A stretch of DNA of 33,418 nt from Chitinophagaceae bacterium (GCA_025929635.1 JAICPX010000004.1:1-33418), one strand, 5' to 3'; shown: positions 16,603-24,532, numbered from the stretch's first letter. Made by a program: numbers and translations. Notes: a model not told the origin generated them from the letters alone.

Positions 16603-16658
16603 TTAATGAGATTCTAATGTGAGTTTAATTCATGCTTAAGTTGCGCACATTATTTTAC
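16603..16658 (+). promoter_or_regulatory. Four-half-site 11-bp-repeat operator and -7 box upstream of universal stress gene 1
   Basis: TTAAT (16603), CTAAT (16614), TTAAT (16625) and TTAAG (16636) are exactly 11 bp apart. After ten bases comes TATTTTAC (16651-16658) as a -7 candidate. The ATG follows at 16681. The site lies in the 133-bp spacer between the divergent OmpR-type regulator and the stress gene, so it could also serve autoregulation. Confidence 0.75.
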
Positions 16659-16680
16659 ACAGCTGAATCAAAAGTATTTT

Positions 16681-17526
16681 ATGTTTAAGAATATATTGTT
16701 ACCAGTTGATTTTGAAATAAACACTGAATTAGCCGTGAAAAAGGCAATTGAACTGTCAGATTCCGCTGAAACCACAGTTCATTTGTATCATGTTCAGAAA
16801 CCAGCTTTCCCATTTAGATCCATTTTTAAATCGATCTGGCCTGACAACAGTGTACTTAAGAATTTTGTAAAGGATGAACTTCATTATAAGCTTACGCAAT
16901 GGAAGGAATTGATCGAAACGAATTATCCGAATATCAAAGCAGTGGCAAGTATTGAACATTCGATTCATATCCAAAAGGCCATTATTCAAAAAGCAAAAGG
17001 AATAAAAGCTGACCTGATAATTATTGGTAAGCATTCGCATCACAAAACGTTCACATTTCAAAATACTGTTTCTCCAAATAAGATCGCCAAAAGTACCGGT
17101 TGCCCGGTATTAACCTTTAAGCCCGGTTCCGTATATACCACGATCAGATCAATAGTAGTGCCAATTGGACCCGTAATTCCTCAAAGAAAAGTTGAACTTA
17201 TTGTGGCATTAAAGCAAAAATTCAGGATCACCATCCATCTTGTAACGGTAATAAGCAAAAAGCAAAATGCTAGTGAGTTTTCGGCTTATTCGTTATTGGA
17301 AACTTATCGGTTCCTCAGGGATATCGTTCAATGCCCGCTCGATCATGAAGTGTTACACGGTGAAAATGTGGCGCAATTAACGTTCGACTATGCAAAAAGC
17401 ATTAAGGCCGACATGTTATTGGTCGAACCCGAATCCGAAACAAGGTTGTCTTCGTTTCCATCCAAGCATATAATAGATGAATTACGACCAAATTCAACAT
17501 TGCAGATACTTGCAGTGCAATCATAA
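16681..17526 (+). CDS. Universal stress protein, tandem two-domain type (copy 1)
   Basis: A 281-residue soluble protein made of two UspA-like alpha/beta domains. Domain 1 (about 1-145) begins 'MFKNILLPVDFEINTELAVKKAIELS' and ends 'KIAKSTGCPVLTFKPG'. Domain 2 (about 150-281) begins 'IRSIVVPIGPVIPQRKVELIVALKQK' and ends 'IIDELRPNSTLQILAVQS'. The classical nucleotide-binding GxxG-9x-G(S/T) pattern is poorly kept ('IIIGKHSHHKTFTFQNTVSPN' in domain 1), so ATP binding is uncertain. Such proteins aid survival under stress in ways that are not well defined. It is followed after 16 bp by the TPR gene and preceded by a strong operator-like promoter. Paralogous to 20669-21544. Confidence 0.88.
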   Translation: MFKNILLPVDFEINTELAVKKAIELSDSAETTVHLYHVQKPAFPFRSIFKSIWPDNSVLKNFVKDELHYKLTQWKELIETNYPNIKAVASIEHSIHIQKAIIQKAKGIKADLIIIGKHSHHKTFTFQNTVSPNKIAKSTGCPVLTFKPGSVYTTIRSIVVPIGPVIPQRKVELIVALKQKFRITIHLVTVISKKQNASEFSAYSLLETYRFLRDIVQCPLDHEVLHGENVAQLTFDYAKSIKADMLLVEPESETRLSSFPSKHIIDELRPNSTLQILAVQS

Positions 17527-17542
17527 ATCCTAAAAAATAAAT

Positions 17543-19162
17543 ATGAAAAGAGTATCGTTCATACCTCTCCTGTTTTTAATAGCACCTGTCGTTGGCCAGG
17601 ACGCTAAAGATGCCAAACAGCTATTGTATTATGGCAAATCTGAAAGCGCAAAAGATGTACTTCATCAAATTGTCAAGAATGATCCTGATGACGCAGAGGC
17701 ATGGTATCTCCTGGCGACGGTGTACAGCGAACCACCCGGCAATATTAAAGTGCCCAACATTTTGCATGCAGCACCACAGGATGTCAAAGAGGATCCTTAC
17801 TTTATGGTCGCTAAAGGAGCCGTTTTATTGCCAGGTTCAAATGTGCAGGAGGCAGACAGATATTTTAGTGATGCCCTGGAAAAAACAAAATATAAAAAAC
17901 CTGAGATTTTATTGGCGGTCGCGAAAACAATAATAAGGGCAGAAAAGGGAGATGCCAATCACGCTATTGATCTTCTTAACAGAGCAATTAAGAAGGATAA
18001 ACGCAATCCGGAATTATACACAGAGTTAGGCAAAGCCTACAGGAAACTAAATAATGGCACCGAGGCGTTTAAGGCATTCCGGCAAGCCATAGAGGCGGAC
18101 AATAAGTTTGCCGAAGCATATTATTTGACTGGAATGTTATTCAGAACACAAAACAATTCAGATCTGTACCTGGAGTATTTTAATAAAGCCATCCAGGCTG
18201 ATTCAAAATATGCACCTGCCTACTATCAGCTGTATTATCACTATTATTTCAGAAATGTGAACAAAGCAAAGGAGTACCTTGAAAAATATATTGCGTTATC
18301 CGATCACAGGATAGAGAACGATTATGACTACACCGACATTCTTTACCTGACAAAGAATTATAAGCAAGCTATTGAACTGGCGAAAAAACTCATTGAAATA
18401 GATAATGATAAAGTGCCGGCGCGTATATACAAACTGATCGCCTATAGTTATCAGGAAACCAATGATCATCTGAATGCCTTTAACTATATACACCGATATT
18501 TTGATGTGGCACCGGATAGCATACTGATCGCGAGAGACTTCATACTGCTCGGCGATCTTTATACAGAAAAGCAACATAACGATTCGGCAATGTTCTTTTA
18601 TAAAGTTGGCGCAGCACTTGAACGTGACAGCAGTTTGCTTGTTAAGTATTACAAGATGATAGCGGATCTTGCGAAAGAACAAAAGGACTATTCCGGGACA
18701 GCGACATGGCTAGGCAAATATTACCTGATCAATGAAAAGTCAACAAATGTTGATCTGTTCAATTGGGGGCTTGCCTGGTTCCAGGCTGGCAATTTTGAAA
18801 AGGCTGACTCCGTATTTGCAATGTATGCGGAAAAATATCCGGACCAGGTGTTTGGATATTATTGGCGTGGACGAAGTAATGCCGCCATTGATACTACTAT
18901 GGAACAGGGTTTGGCAATACCTCATTACTTAAAAGTAGTTGAGATCGGTGAGGAGGATACCACGGGCAATTCAAAACGACAGTTGATCGAATCTTATGGC
19001 TACCTCGCAGGTTTTGAAGCAAATCAAAACAAAAACTACGGTAAAGCAATTGAATATTTTGAGAAATTACTTCAACTCGACCCGGATAACGAGGCAGCGA
19101 GTAAATATGTGCAGATATTAAAGGAGGCCTTATCAAAGAAGGATCCTCTTACTGATTCTTAG
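17543..19162 (+). CDS. Exported TPR-repeat protein
   Basis: A 539-residue protein with an N-terminal signal peptide (MKRVSFIPLLFLIAPVVGQ) that ends at a plausible signal peptidase I site, so it should be periplasmic. The rest is almost entirely tetratricopeptide repeats, visible as helix pairs such as 'DAEAWYLLATVYSEPP', 'NPELYTELGKAYRKLNNGTEAFKAFRQAIEADNKFAEAYYLTGMLF' and, near the end, 'NKNYGKAIEYFEKLLQLDPDNEAASKYV'. Roughly ten to twelve repeats fit. TPR arrays mediate protein-protein contacts; no enzyme motif is visible. It is 16 bp behind universal stress gene 1 and probably in its operon. The perfect hairpin at 19198-19235 follows it. The binding partner is unknown. Confidence 0.85.
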   Translation: MKRVSFIPLLFLIAPVVGQDAKDAKQLLYYGKSESAKDVLHQIVKNDPDDAEAWYLLATVYSEPPGNIKVPNILHAAPQDVKEDPYFMVAKGAVLLPGSNVQEADRYFSDALEKTKYKKPEILLAVAKTIIRAEKGDANHAIDLLNRAIKKDKRNPELYTELGKAYRKLNNGTEAFKAFRQAIEADNKFAEAYYLTGMLFRTQNNSDLYLEYFNKAIQADSKYAPAYYQLYYHYYFRNVNKAKEYLEKYIALSDHRIENDYDYTDILYLTKNYKQAIELAKKLIEIDNDKVPARIYKLIAYSYQETNDHLNAFNYIHRYFDVAPDSILIARDFILLGDLYTEKQHNDSAMFFYKVGAALERDSSLLVKYYKMIADLAKEQKDYSGTATWLGKYYLINEKSTNVDLFNWGLAWFQAGNFEKADSVFAMYAEKYPDQVFGYYWRGRSNAAIDTTMEQGLAIPHYLKVVEIGEEDTTGNSKRQLIESYGYLAGFEANQNKNYGKAIEYFEKLLQLDPDNEAASKYVQILKEALSKKDPLTDS

Positions 19163-19197
19163 ATAGTGTCGGTAGTTTTTCATGTTTGGTATGATGA

Positions 19198-19235
19198 TTA
19201 ATAAAGCACTTCATGAATTTGAAGTGCTTTATTAA
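19198..19235. terminator. Perfect 16-bp hairpin between convergent genes
   Basis: TTAATAAAGCACTTCA pairs without mismatch with TGAAGTGCTTTATTAA around TGAATT. It lies between the stop of the TPR gene and the stop of the antiporter gene. The A-rich 5' and T-rich 3' ends of the stem may serve as the terminator tract in both directions, although there is no long separate T-run. Confidence 0.7.
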
Positions 19236-19286
19236 GTTGAATCAATGGTAATCATGAATGGGGAACCCGCCAATGGGGCCGGCGAT

Positions 19287-20516
19287 CTACATGATATCAC
19301 TGCGTTTTAAAAACTGTCCTTCTTCAACAACATCCTCGTTTCCTTTTTTGTAAAATATCATTCCAACGGCCATTATTATACTTGAGCACAGGATTATAAA
19401 AAATAGGATCCCCTGGTTAAAAGCTGTAAGCATCAGGTGCGATGGTATTTTGTAAAAAAGAACGATCGTAATCAGTCCGCGGGGAATAAAAATGACCTCG
19501 GGAAAAATATTGGCGCGTAAAAAGAAGCGTAAGTAAAGATACCTGACGATCAGTAATGCGAGAACGATCAGACCACCCACCATCAATACGTCGGTTTCAC
19601 CGGCAAAATTTAACTGAATAGAAAAACCAAACAAAAGAAAAAAGAATGTGCGAACCAGAAAGGACGATTCGGCCGTGATCGAATGCAGTAAATTGCGTAA
19701 TGATTCGATCTGCTTTGGAGGGAAATAATGAGAAAGTTTGCTTATCGGGACTTTTTCCCAGTTGTTTATCATCAAACCAAATACAAGTATAATTATCAGG
19801 GACGGCAAATGAAATATTTTTCCGCCTGCGTATATAAGGATAAGCAATGAAAATATCAGGAAGAATTTAATGTTCAGTTTCGTTTTTGCCAATACGAGTA
19901 ATAAAATAAATGACAGGAAAAGGGAAAGAATTATTGAAACAACGATATTGGCTCCAAAAATTCCGGCAGACTTCCAGGTCATTACTTCATCAGCGACAAA
20001 ATAGTTAAATATCATGATGCCTAAAACATCGGAAAAGGATGCCTCGTAAATCAGGAATTCTTTTTTTGCGTTGGTCAGTAGTTGAAGACTTGGGATCACT
20101 ATCGAACTGCTCACTATTGAAAGCGGAATTGCATACACTATGCATTTTATTAAAGACTCCCCGAGCCAATAATAAAGTATGGCACTTATAGATACACATG
20201 AAATGACAAGTATCACCAGCGCAGAAAAAAATGAATTTCTTATCAGTCTCAGTTTATTTCGTCCCAATTTAAGATCCAGCCCGGCTTCAAATACAATCAT
20301 AATAAGGCCGACAATGCCTAAAACTTCAATCAGCCTCGACGGAAATACAATTGACAGCCCGGATCTGTCTGCAACGTACCGGAGACCAATACCCGCAAAA
20401 AGTAAGAGTAAAACGGAGGGTATTCTTATATACTGACTTATAATTGAAAATACGTATGAAAGCACGACCAGGCTGCAGATAATAATCAAATATTGTTCTG
20501 AATTTATACCGTCCAT
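19287..20516 (-). CDS. Cation:proton antiporter (monovalent CPA superfamily)
   Basis: A 409-residue inner-membrane protein with about 12 hydrophobic helices, matching Na+(K+)/H+ exchangers of the NhaP/KefB superfamily: 'YIRIPSVLLLLFAGIGLRYVAD' (helix 2 region), 'VLGIVGLIMIVFEAGLDLKLGRNKLR' (helix 3, with Glu77 and the GLDL motif) and 'EFLIYEASFSDVLGIMIFNYFVADE' (the ion-site helix). At the ion site the pair is Ser162-Asp163, where CPA1 usually has Asn-Asp and CPA2 Asp-Asp. No C-terminal TrkA domain follows. The track start at 20558 is a TTG; ATG 20516 (MDGINSEQYL) fits the first helix better. Divergent from universal stress gene 2. Expected role is cation and pH homeostasis, in line with the neighbouring osmotic genes. 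Confidence 0.85.
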   Translation of the reverse strand: MDGINSEQYLIIICSLVVLSYVFSIISQYIRIPSVLLLLFAGIGLRYVADRSGLSIVFPSRLIEVLGIVGLIMIVFEAGLDLKLGRNKLRLIRNSFFSALVILVISCVSISAILYYWLGESLIKCIVYAIPLSIVSSSIVIPSLQLLTNAKKEFLIYEASFSDVLGIMIFNYFVADEVMTWKSAGIFGANIVVSIILSLFLSFILLLVLAKTKLNIKFFLIFSLLILIYAGGKIFHLPSLIIILVFGLMINNWEKVPISKLSHYFPPKQIESLRNLLHSITAESSFLVRTFFFLLFGFSIQLNFAGETDVLMVGGLIVLALLIVRYLYLRFFLRANIFPEVIFIPRGLITIVLFYKIPSHLMLTAFNQGILFFIILCSSIIMAVGMIFYKKGNEDVVEEGQFLKRSDIM

Positions 20517-20600
20517 GGTTTGAAGGTAGGAACAAACTACTATTCGCTGATATTTCAACCCTTTTGAATTAAAAGCTGCTATTATGAAAATACTTCGCCT

Positions 20601-20656
20601 TTAATTACATTTTAATGTCATCTTAATTCGGTCTTAATATGCGGGTGCTACTTTTA
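20601..20656 (+). promoter_or_regulatory. Four-half-site 11-bp-repeat operator and -7 box upstream of universal stress gene 2
   Basis: Four perfect TTAAT half-sites at 20601, 20612, 20623 and 20634 are exactly 11 bp apart. Ten bases later TACTTTTA (20649-20656) fits TAnnTTT. This is the cleanest of the three sites. Because the -7 box lies downstream of the ATG at 20639, that ATG would not be in the transcript, which decides the start in favour of ATG 20669. Confidence 0.78.
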
Positions 20657-20668
20657 TCCTACGAATTT

Positions 20669-21544
20669 ATGGAAGGTAACTTTCGCAGGATATTGACCCT
20701 GATCGACTATACGGCTGCATCGTTGTATGCCGCCAGGGAAGCCGCGTTAATTGCTTCTAAGTTTGATAGTGACCTAAGTTTATTGCACGTATCTCCTGAT
20801 GAAAGATCAGGCAGTTTGATAACGCCGGGAGTTCCCTTTTTTGACGCGCCGGAAAAAGAGGAAGACGAGTACTATCTGAACGTGGATCAGTTGGAAAAGA
20901 TCAAAAGAGAGTTGAACCGGTGTTACAGTGTACCAATTACCTGTTTTGAGGAGCGGGGAAGCTTCTTTGATGTCGTAAAACAGCATGTCGCAGACTTGTC
21001 AATTGATTTAATTGTGCTGGGTACAATGAAGAGAAATTGGGTTAGAGATGTTTTTATTGAAAGTAAAGCCAGGTCAATAATCAAATCAGTCGGCCGTGAG
21101 GTCTTATGTGTTCAGCCTGCATCTAAAAAAGAAGCGCTAAGAAATATTGTGTTGCCGGTTGGTAAATCAGTGCCAAAGAAAAAGATAGGGATTGCTTATG
21201 AATTGGCAAAGAAATTTGCAGCGAAGATCCATCTTATTGCTTTGAATAAGCAGGATAATGCTTCTAACGACGAAAATACAAAAGCGCTGGTTGGTTCATA
21301 TCAATACCTGAAAAATGTCATAAATATTCCTATTGAATGTAACAAGGTAGACGGAAAAAGTCTCGCAGATGCAGCAATGCATTATGCTGAGCTTGTGGAG
21401 GCTGACCTGATCCTTATAGACGAAGGCTCAGAATCGGACTTAAAAATGCCTTTGTGGAGCGGCCATATTGTGAATCACTCGTCGGTGCCTGTACTGAGCG
21501 TACATGCTATGACCGGTGGTGAAAGGAAATTGTATAGAGCTTAA
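20669..21544 (+). CDS. Universal stress protein, tandem two-domain type (copy 2)
   Basis: A 291-residue protein from the revised ATG, with two UspA-like domains: 'MEGNFRRILTLIDYTAASLYAAREAALIASKF...LLHVSPDERSG' with 'DLIVLGTMKRNW...SIIKSVGREVLCVQPA' (domain 1), and 'LRNIVLPVGKSVPKKKIGIAYELAKKFAAKIHLIALNK' to 'SVPVLSVHAM' (domain 2). The second domain parallels that of copy 1 ('YQYLKNVINIPIECNKVDGKSLADAAMHYAELVEADLILIDEGSE' versus 'YRFLRDIVQCPLDHEVLHGENVAQLTFDYAKSIKADMLLVEPESE'), so the two are paralogues. The ORF track starts 10 codons earlier (20639), but those codons overlap the promoter. Divergent from the antiporter, with an operator-like site shared with copy 1. Confidence 0.86.
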   Translation: MEGNFRRILTLIDYTAASLYAAREAALIASKFDSDLSLLHVSPDERSGSLITPGVPFFDAPEKEEDEYYLNVDQLEKIKRELNRCYSVPITCFEERGSFFDVVKQHVADLSIDLIVLGTMKRNWVRDVFIESKARSIIKSVGREVLCVQPASKKEALRNIVLPVGKSVPKKKIGIAYELAKKFAAKIHLIALNKQDNASNDENTKALVGSYQYLKNVINIPIECNKVDGKSLADAAMHYAELVEADLILIDEGSESDLKMPLWSGHIVNHSSVPVLSVHAMTGGERKLYRA

Positions 21545-21584
21545 AAAAACTAAGAAGGATAGTTTCTTATAACTGAAGTTTTGA

Positions 21585-21638
21585 GTTAATGCGGATATAG
21601 ATTGATCCGCGTGCATTGTGGTTTTCTCGTGCATTAAC
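21585..21638. repeat. Nested inverted repeat downstream of universal stress gene 2
   Basis: GTTAATGC at 21585 and GCATTAAC at 21631 are perfect 8-bp complements. Between them CGGAT/ATCCG can form an inner stem and a second GTGCATT copy occurs. This precedes the terminator and could fold as a multi-arm structure in the 3' UTR. No known RNA family is recognised. Confidence 0.35.
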
Positions 21639-21641
21639 CTA

Positions 21642-21670
21642 AGAGCCGTTTGTTTAAGCGGCTCTTTTTT
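21642..21670 (+). terminator. Intrinsic terminator after universal stress gene 2
   Basis: AGAGCCG (21642-21648) and CGGCTCT (21659-21665) form a GC-rich 7-bp stem with a 10-nt loop and run into TCTTTTTT. It lies about 100 bp after the stop codon, with the nested inverted repeat in between. Confidence 0.82.
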
Positions 21671-21808
21671 GTGGGGTATAACATGATTTTTGTGCAAAGG
21701 ATTACGCGAAAACCCGTATCCTTGAATTACGATAAGTGTTGTCAGGATTTGATAATTTGCTTTCTAATGCATCTGGATTTTCTATCTCTTTAATTTTTAT
21801 CAGAAAAA

Positions 21809-23266
21809 ATGAAATTATCAATTCAATTCTTACTGGCCTTCTCGCTCGTTTTGCTGCTTTCAATTTTCGACACAGCATCTAATTATTTACTGTCACTAAA
21901 AGTTGAGCGAAATACGCAATTCCTCAACAATTCACAGGAGATCATCCGCCATTCGACGGCTTTGCATAAATCGATGATCGACATGCAAAGTTCTTTTCGC
22001 GGGTACCTGTTGACCAATGATGAGCAATTTTTAAAAGGATACGAAACGGGACTGCAAACAGTGCCGTCATTAGTAAACGGGCTAAAAGATCTCACCCGGT
22101 CAAATTCACCTCAAGTGCAGCTTATCGATACCATTGATAAATTGCATCATCAATGGCTTCATTATGCATCCAGTCTGATCAATGCCCGGCAAAATTTTGA
22201 TTCAAAAGAATCTGTTGAGCGATATACCATTTTGTTTGAGACCCAGCTGAAACAACAAATTGGGAAAAAAATAAATGACGATATTGCTATAAAGTTTGCT
22301 GAGTTTGATAAAATTGAATATACTACCCGCAGCGTGCATAGCGGTAATCTTGCTGCGTCCATAAAAGATACCCACTTTTTATCCGTGATCTTTTTTATTT
22401 CGACGATTATTATTGGAGTCAGCGCAGCGTTCTTTATTGTTTATCGGTTATCAACGCGTATAAAGACAATGGTATTACTTGCTGAGAACATTTCGGGCGG
22501 CCGCTTTACAACTCTACATGATAATAGCCACGACGAATTAAAAAGCTTATCCACATCGCTTAACAGGATGTCGGCAAGCTTGCAGAAGAATATTAGTGAA
22601 CTGGAGATCCGCAATGCAGAATTAGACAAATTTGCATATGCGGTTTCTCATGATTTGAAAGCTCCGGTAAGAGGAATCCATAATGTCGTAAATTGGACGG
22701 AGGAAGATCTTGGAAATGAACTGTCACCGGAATTGAGAAAAAATCTTGGAATTATCCGCGAAAGAGCAAAACGCATGGAAGATCTTATCAACGGGTTACT
22801 CGATTATGCCAGGGTAAGAAGGAAAACGGCCCCGCAGATCGTAAATGTGAATGAAATTGTTTACCAGATAGTTGACACCATTGTGCCAAGACATTTCGAA
22901 GTAGAAGTTCATGACCTCCCGATTATATTTACAGAGAAATTAAAATTGGAGCAGGTATTTGAAAATTTGATCAGTAATGCAGTCAAATATACACCAGGGA
23001 AAGACGGTAAAATAGTAATAAGTTGCAGGGAACATACGGATCATTATGAATTTTCGGTCAAGGATAATGGAATAGGAGTAGACCCTGAGTATCATTCCAG
23101 GATTTTTGAAATGTTCCAGACGTTACGGGAAAAGGATGAGAAGGAAAGTACAGGAATAGGACTTGCCATAATAAAGCGAATATTGGATGAGCAGAATTGC
23201 TCGATACGTGTTGTGTCTGCATTGAGACAAGGCGCAGAATTTATTTTTACATGGCCACGAAACTAA
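21809..23266 (+). CDS. CHASE3-domain sensor histidine kinase
   Basis: A 485-residue membrane kinase. TM1 is at about 7-28, followed by an extracytoplasmic helical CHASE3-type sensor (about 35-185, with the hallmark 'DMQSSFRGYLLTNDEQFLKGYE'). TM2 is at about 190-212, a HAMP linker at about 213-265, and the dimerisation domain has His281 in 'LDKFAYAVSHDLKAPVRGI', the phytochrome-like form. The ATPase domain is complete: 'LEQVFENLISNAVKYTPGKDG' (N), 'VKDNGIGVDPEYHSRIFEMFQ' (G1/F) and 'STGIGLAIIKRILDEQ' (G2). The next gene, 7 bp downstream, is a single-domain receiver, so they form an Rcp1-like pair. No DNA-binding output is present, so the pair may feed a phosphorelay or protein interaction. The stimulus is unknown. 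Confidence 0.92.
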   Translation: MKLSIQFLLAFSLVLLLSIFDTASNYLLSLKVERNTQFLNNSQEIIRHSTALHKSMIDMQSSFRGYLLTNDEQFLKGYETGLQTVPSLVNGLKDLTRSNSPQVQLIDTIDKLHHQWLHYASSLINARQNFDSKESVERYTILFETQLKQQIGKKINDDIAIKFAEFDKIEYTTRSVHSGNLAASIKDTHFLSVIFFISTIIIGVSAAFFIVYRLSTRIKTMVLLAENISGGRFTTLHDNSHDELKSLSTSLNRMSASLQKNISELEIRNAELDKFAYAVSHDLKAPVRGIHNVVNWTEEDLGNELSPELRKNLGIIRERAKRMEDLINGLLDYARVRRKTAPQIVNVNEIVYQIVDTIVPRHFEVEVHDLPIIFTEKLKLEQVFENLISNAVKYTPGKDGKIVISCREHTDHYEFSVKDNGIGVDPEYHSRIFEMFQTLREKDEKESTGIGLAIIKRILDEQNCSIRVVSALRQGAEFIFTWPRN

Positions 23267-23273
23267 AATTGAA

Positions 23274-23705
23274 ATGAAAAGGAACACAATACTCTTGATC
23301 GAAGATGATGAATTAGACGTCATCAGCTTTAAGCGTGCATTAAAAAAATTAAATATTGAGCTCGATCTTGTTGTCGCTCACAATGGAAAGGAGGCCCTGA
23401 ATATTTTAAATGACCCGCAGCATCCGGTTTTGCCCGATGTCATCTTGCTTGACCTTAATATGCCCAAAATGAACGGCATTGAATTTCTGAGGATATTGCG
23501 TAGTGAAAAAAGGCACCACGAATTGAAAGTATTTGTGATGACCACGTCCTCTGAAACCGCTGACAGAATAACCAGCGAGGAATTAGGAATATCCGGCTAC
23601 CTGATTAAACCGTTGAGTTACACAGATAACACGAAGCGGGCTGATTCAATGGATTCATTTGTGCAATTTCATTTAACGAAGATTTTGAATAAGGAAGTTC
23701 ATTAG
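23274..23705 (+). CDS. Single-domain response regulator (Rcp1/CheY-like)
   Basis: A 143-residue receiver with no output domain. It contains the acidic pair in 'LIEDDELD', phospho-acceptor Asp60 in 'VILLDLNMPKMNG', Thr90/Thr91 in 'FVMTTSSE' and Lys112 in 'YLIKPLSY'. The 'EDDELD...SFKRAL' start and 'NMPKMNGIEFL' stretch are characteristic of the Rcp1 group that pairs with phytochrome-like kinases. It should receive phosphate from the CHASE3 kinase encoded 7 bp upstream and act by protein contact. It ends in front of a small hairpin and converges on the tandem paralogue operon. Confidence 0.92.
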   Translation: MKRNTILLIEDDELDVISFKRALKKLNIELDLVVAHNGKEALNILNDPQHPVLPDVILLDLNMPKMNGIEFLRILRSEKRHHELKVFVMTTSSETADRITSEELGISGYLIKPLSYTDNTKRADSMDSFVQFHLTKILNKEVH

Positions 23706-23718
23706 CTGATAATTGTTT

Positions 23719-23736
23719 GCAGCAGCACGTTGCTGC
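23719..23736. terminator. Small hairpin between convergent transcription units
   Basis: GCAGCA and TGCTGC form a 6-bp stem around GCACGT in the 67-bp spacer between the receiver gene and the tandem paralogue operon. There is no clear T-run, so it is a weak candidate for a bidirectional terminator. Confidence 0.35.
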
Positions 23737-23772
23737 AGCTTTAATGTGAATGTTGTAGTTTTCTTAGCTTCC

Positions 23773-24525
23773 CTATTCCAGGTGATAACGTCTTTTTAAC
23801 GAAGTAATTAACCCGCGGGCACTATGCAAGAGTATTTTTTGCAAACCGATCCTGTTTACCCAATCAAACTGCTTTAATCTGCAAAGGTTTGCGTATTGTT
23901 CAAAAACAGTTTTATCAGTCCGGTAAATTTTCAGACGTGTAGTGGGTTGAGGATCGACGAGTTTTATGCCGGCGCTGTCCGACGTATACCGGGGGATATA
24001 ATTAAGATCTAAAAACTGCACGAGGAACTTTCTCATCTCTTCCCCCAAATAGTTATTCATTTGCTCAACATATTTTAGATTATTCAAATCGTTATCATAT
24101 TCTGAAAACCTCCTGGTCAGCTCGCTATTATTGAAATAACGCAGGCTTCCTGAAAACTTCAACTGCTCTAAGGTAGAAGTAGTGGCTCCAAAAAATGGAG
24201 CGGCATAAGCGTAATTAGAAAGGGCATATATTCTCTTTATAGCCGAATCGGAATTCGTAAAATGTTGCAAAGCGGCAATCAGTGTATCCAGTTTCATGAT
24301 GCCAATTTGCATAAATTGAGTTCTGTTGCTTAATACAAGAGTGTCCTTGATAAGATCGTCGTATAAAAAAGTTGCATATTTTTTTCCCCGTTCATGCTCT
24401 ATGGTATGCTCTAGTTTATATTCTGCCAAAAATCCACAGAAGACAGCAAGGAATAACATGAGAAACTCCCAGAAATAATGCGTCCATTTTTTCCGGGCTG
24501 TATGTGAGTGGTGGTGTACTTCCAT
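23773..24525 (-). CDS. MEVHHH-type single-pass membrane protein, tandem copy 4
   Basis: A 250-residue protein of unknown function and the last of four paralogues. The first 40 residues (MEVHHHSHTARKKWTHYFWEFLMLFLAVFCGFLAEYKLEH) are nearly identical among the copies: a His-rich cytoplasmic tail, a basic stretch, then one membrane helix at about 19-36. The remainder is extracytoplasmic, mostly helical and diverged, but keeps a shared frame ('...TSTLEQLKFSGSLRYFNNSELTRRFSEYDNDL...'), matching 'DQLTNSGGFRLISNPETSNRIMNHY' in copy 3. This copy ends in 'KRRYHLE', like the 'TYHLK', 'KYHFQ' and 'GYHLQ' ends of the others. Such proteins are widespread in Chitinophagaceae as hypothetical genes; no catalytic motif is seen. 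It starts 7 bp downstream of copy 3, in one operon. Confidence 0.85.
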   Translation of the reverse strand: MEVHHHSHTARKKWTHYFWEFLMLFLAVFCGFLAEYKLEHTIEHERGKKYATFLYDDLIKDTLVLSNRTQFMQIGIMKLDTLIAALQHFTNSDSAIKRIYALSNYAYAAPFFGATTSTLEQLKFSGSLRYFNNSELTRRFSEYDNDLNNLKYVEQMNNYLGEEMRKFLVQFLDLNYIPRYTSDSAGIKLVDPQPTTRLKIYRTDKTVFEQYANLCRLKQFDWVNRIGLQKILLHSARGLITSLKRRYHLE

Positions 24526-24532
24526 AACTATT

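Noticed and set aside
21740-21808. A further copy of the 11-bp TTAAT operator before the CHASE3 kinase
   Set aside because: Isolated CTAAT and TTAAT are present but not in 11-bp phase and not followed by a -7 box at 10 bp.
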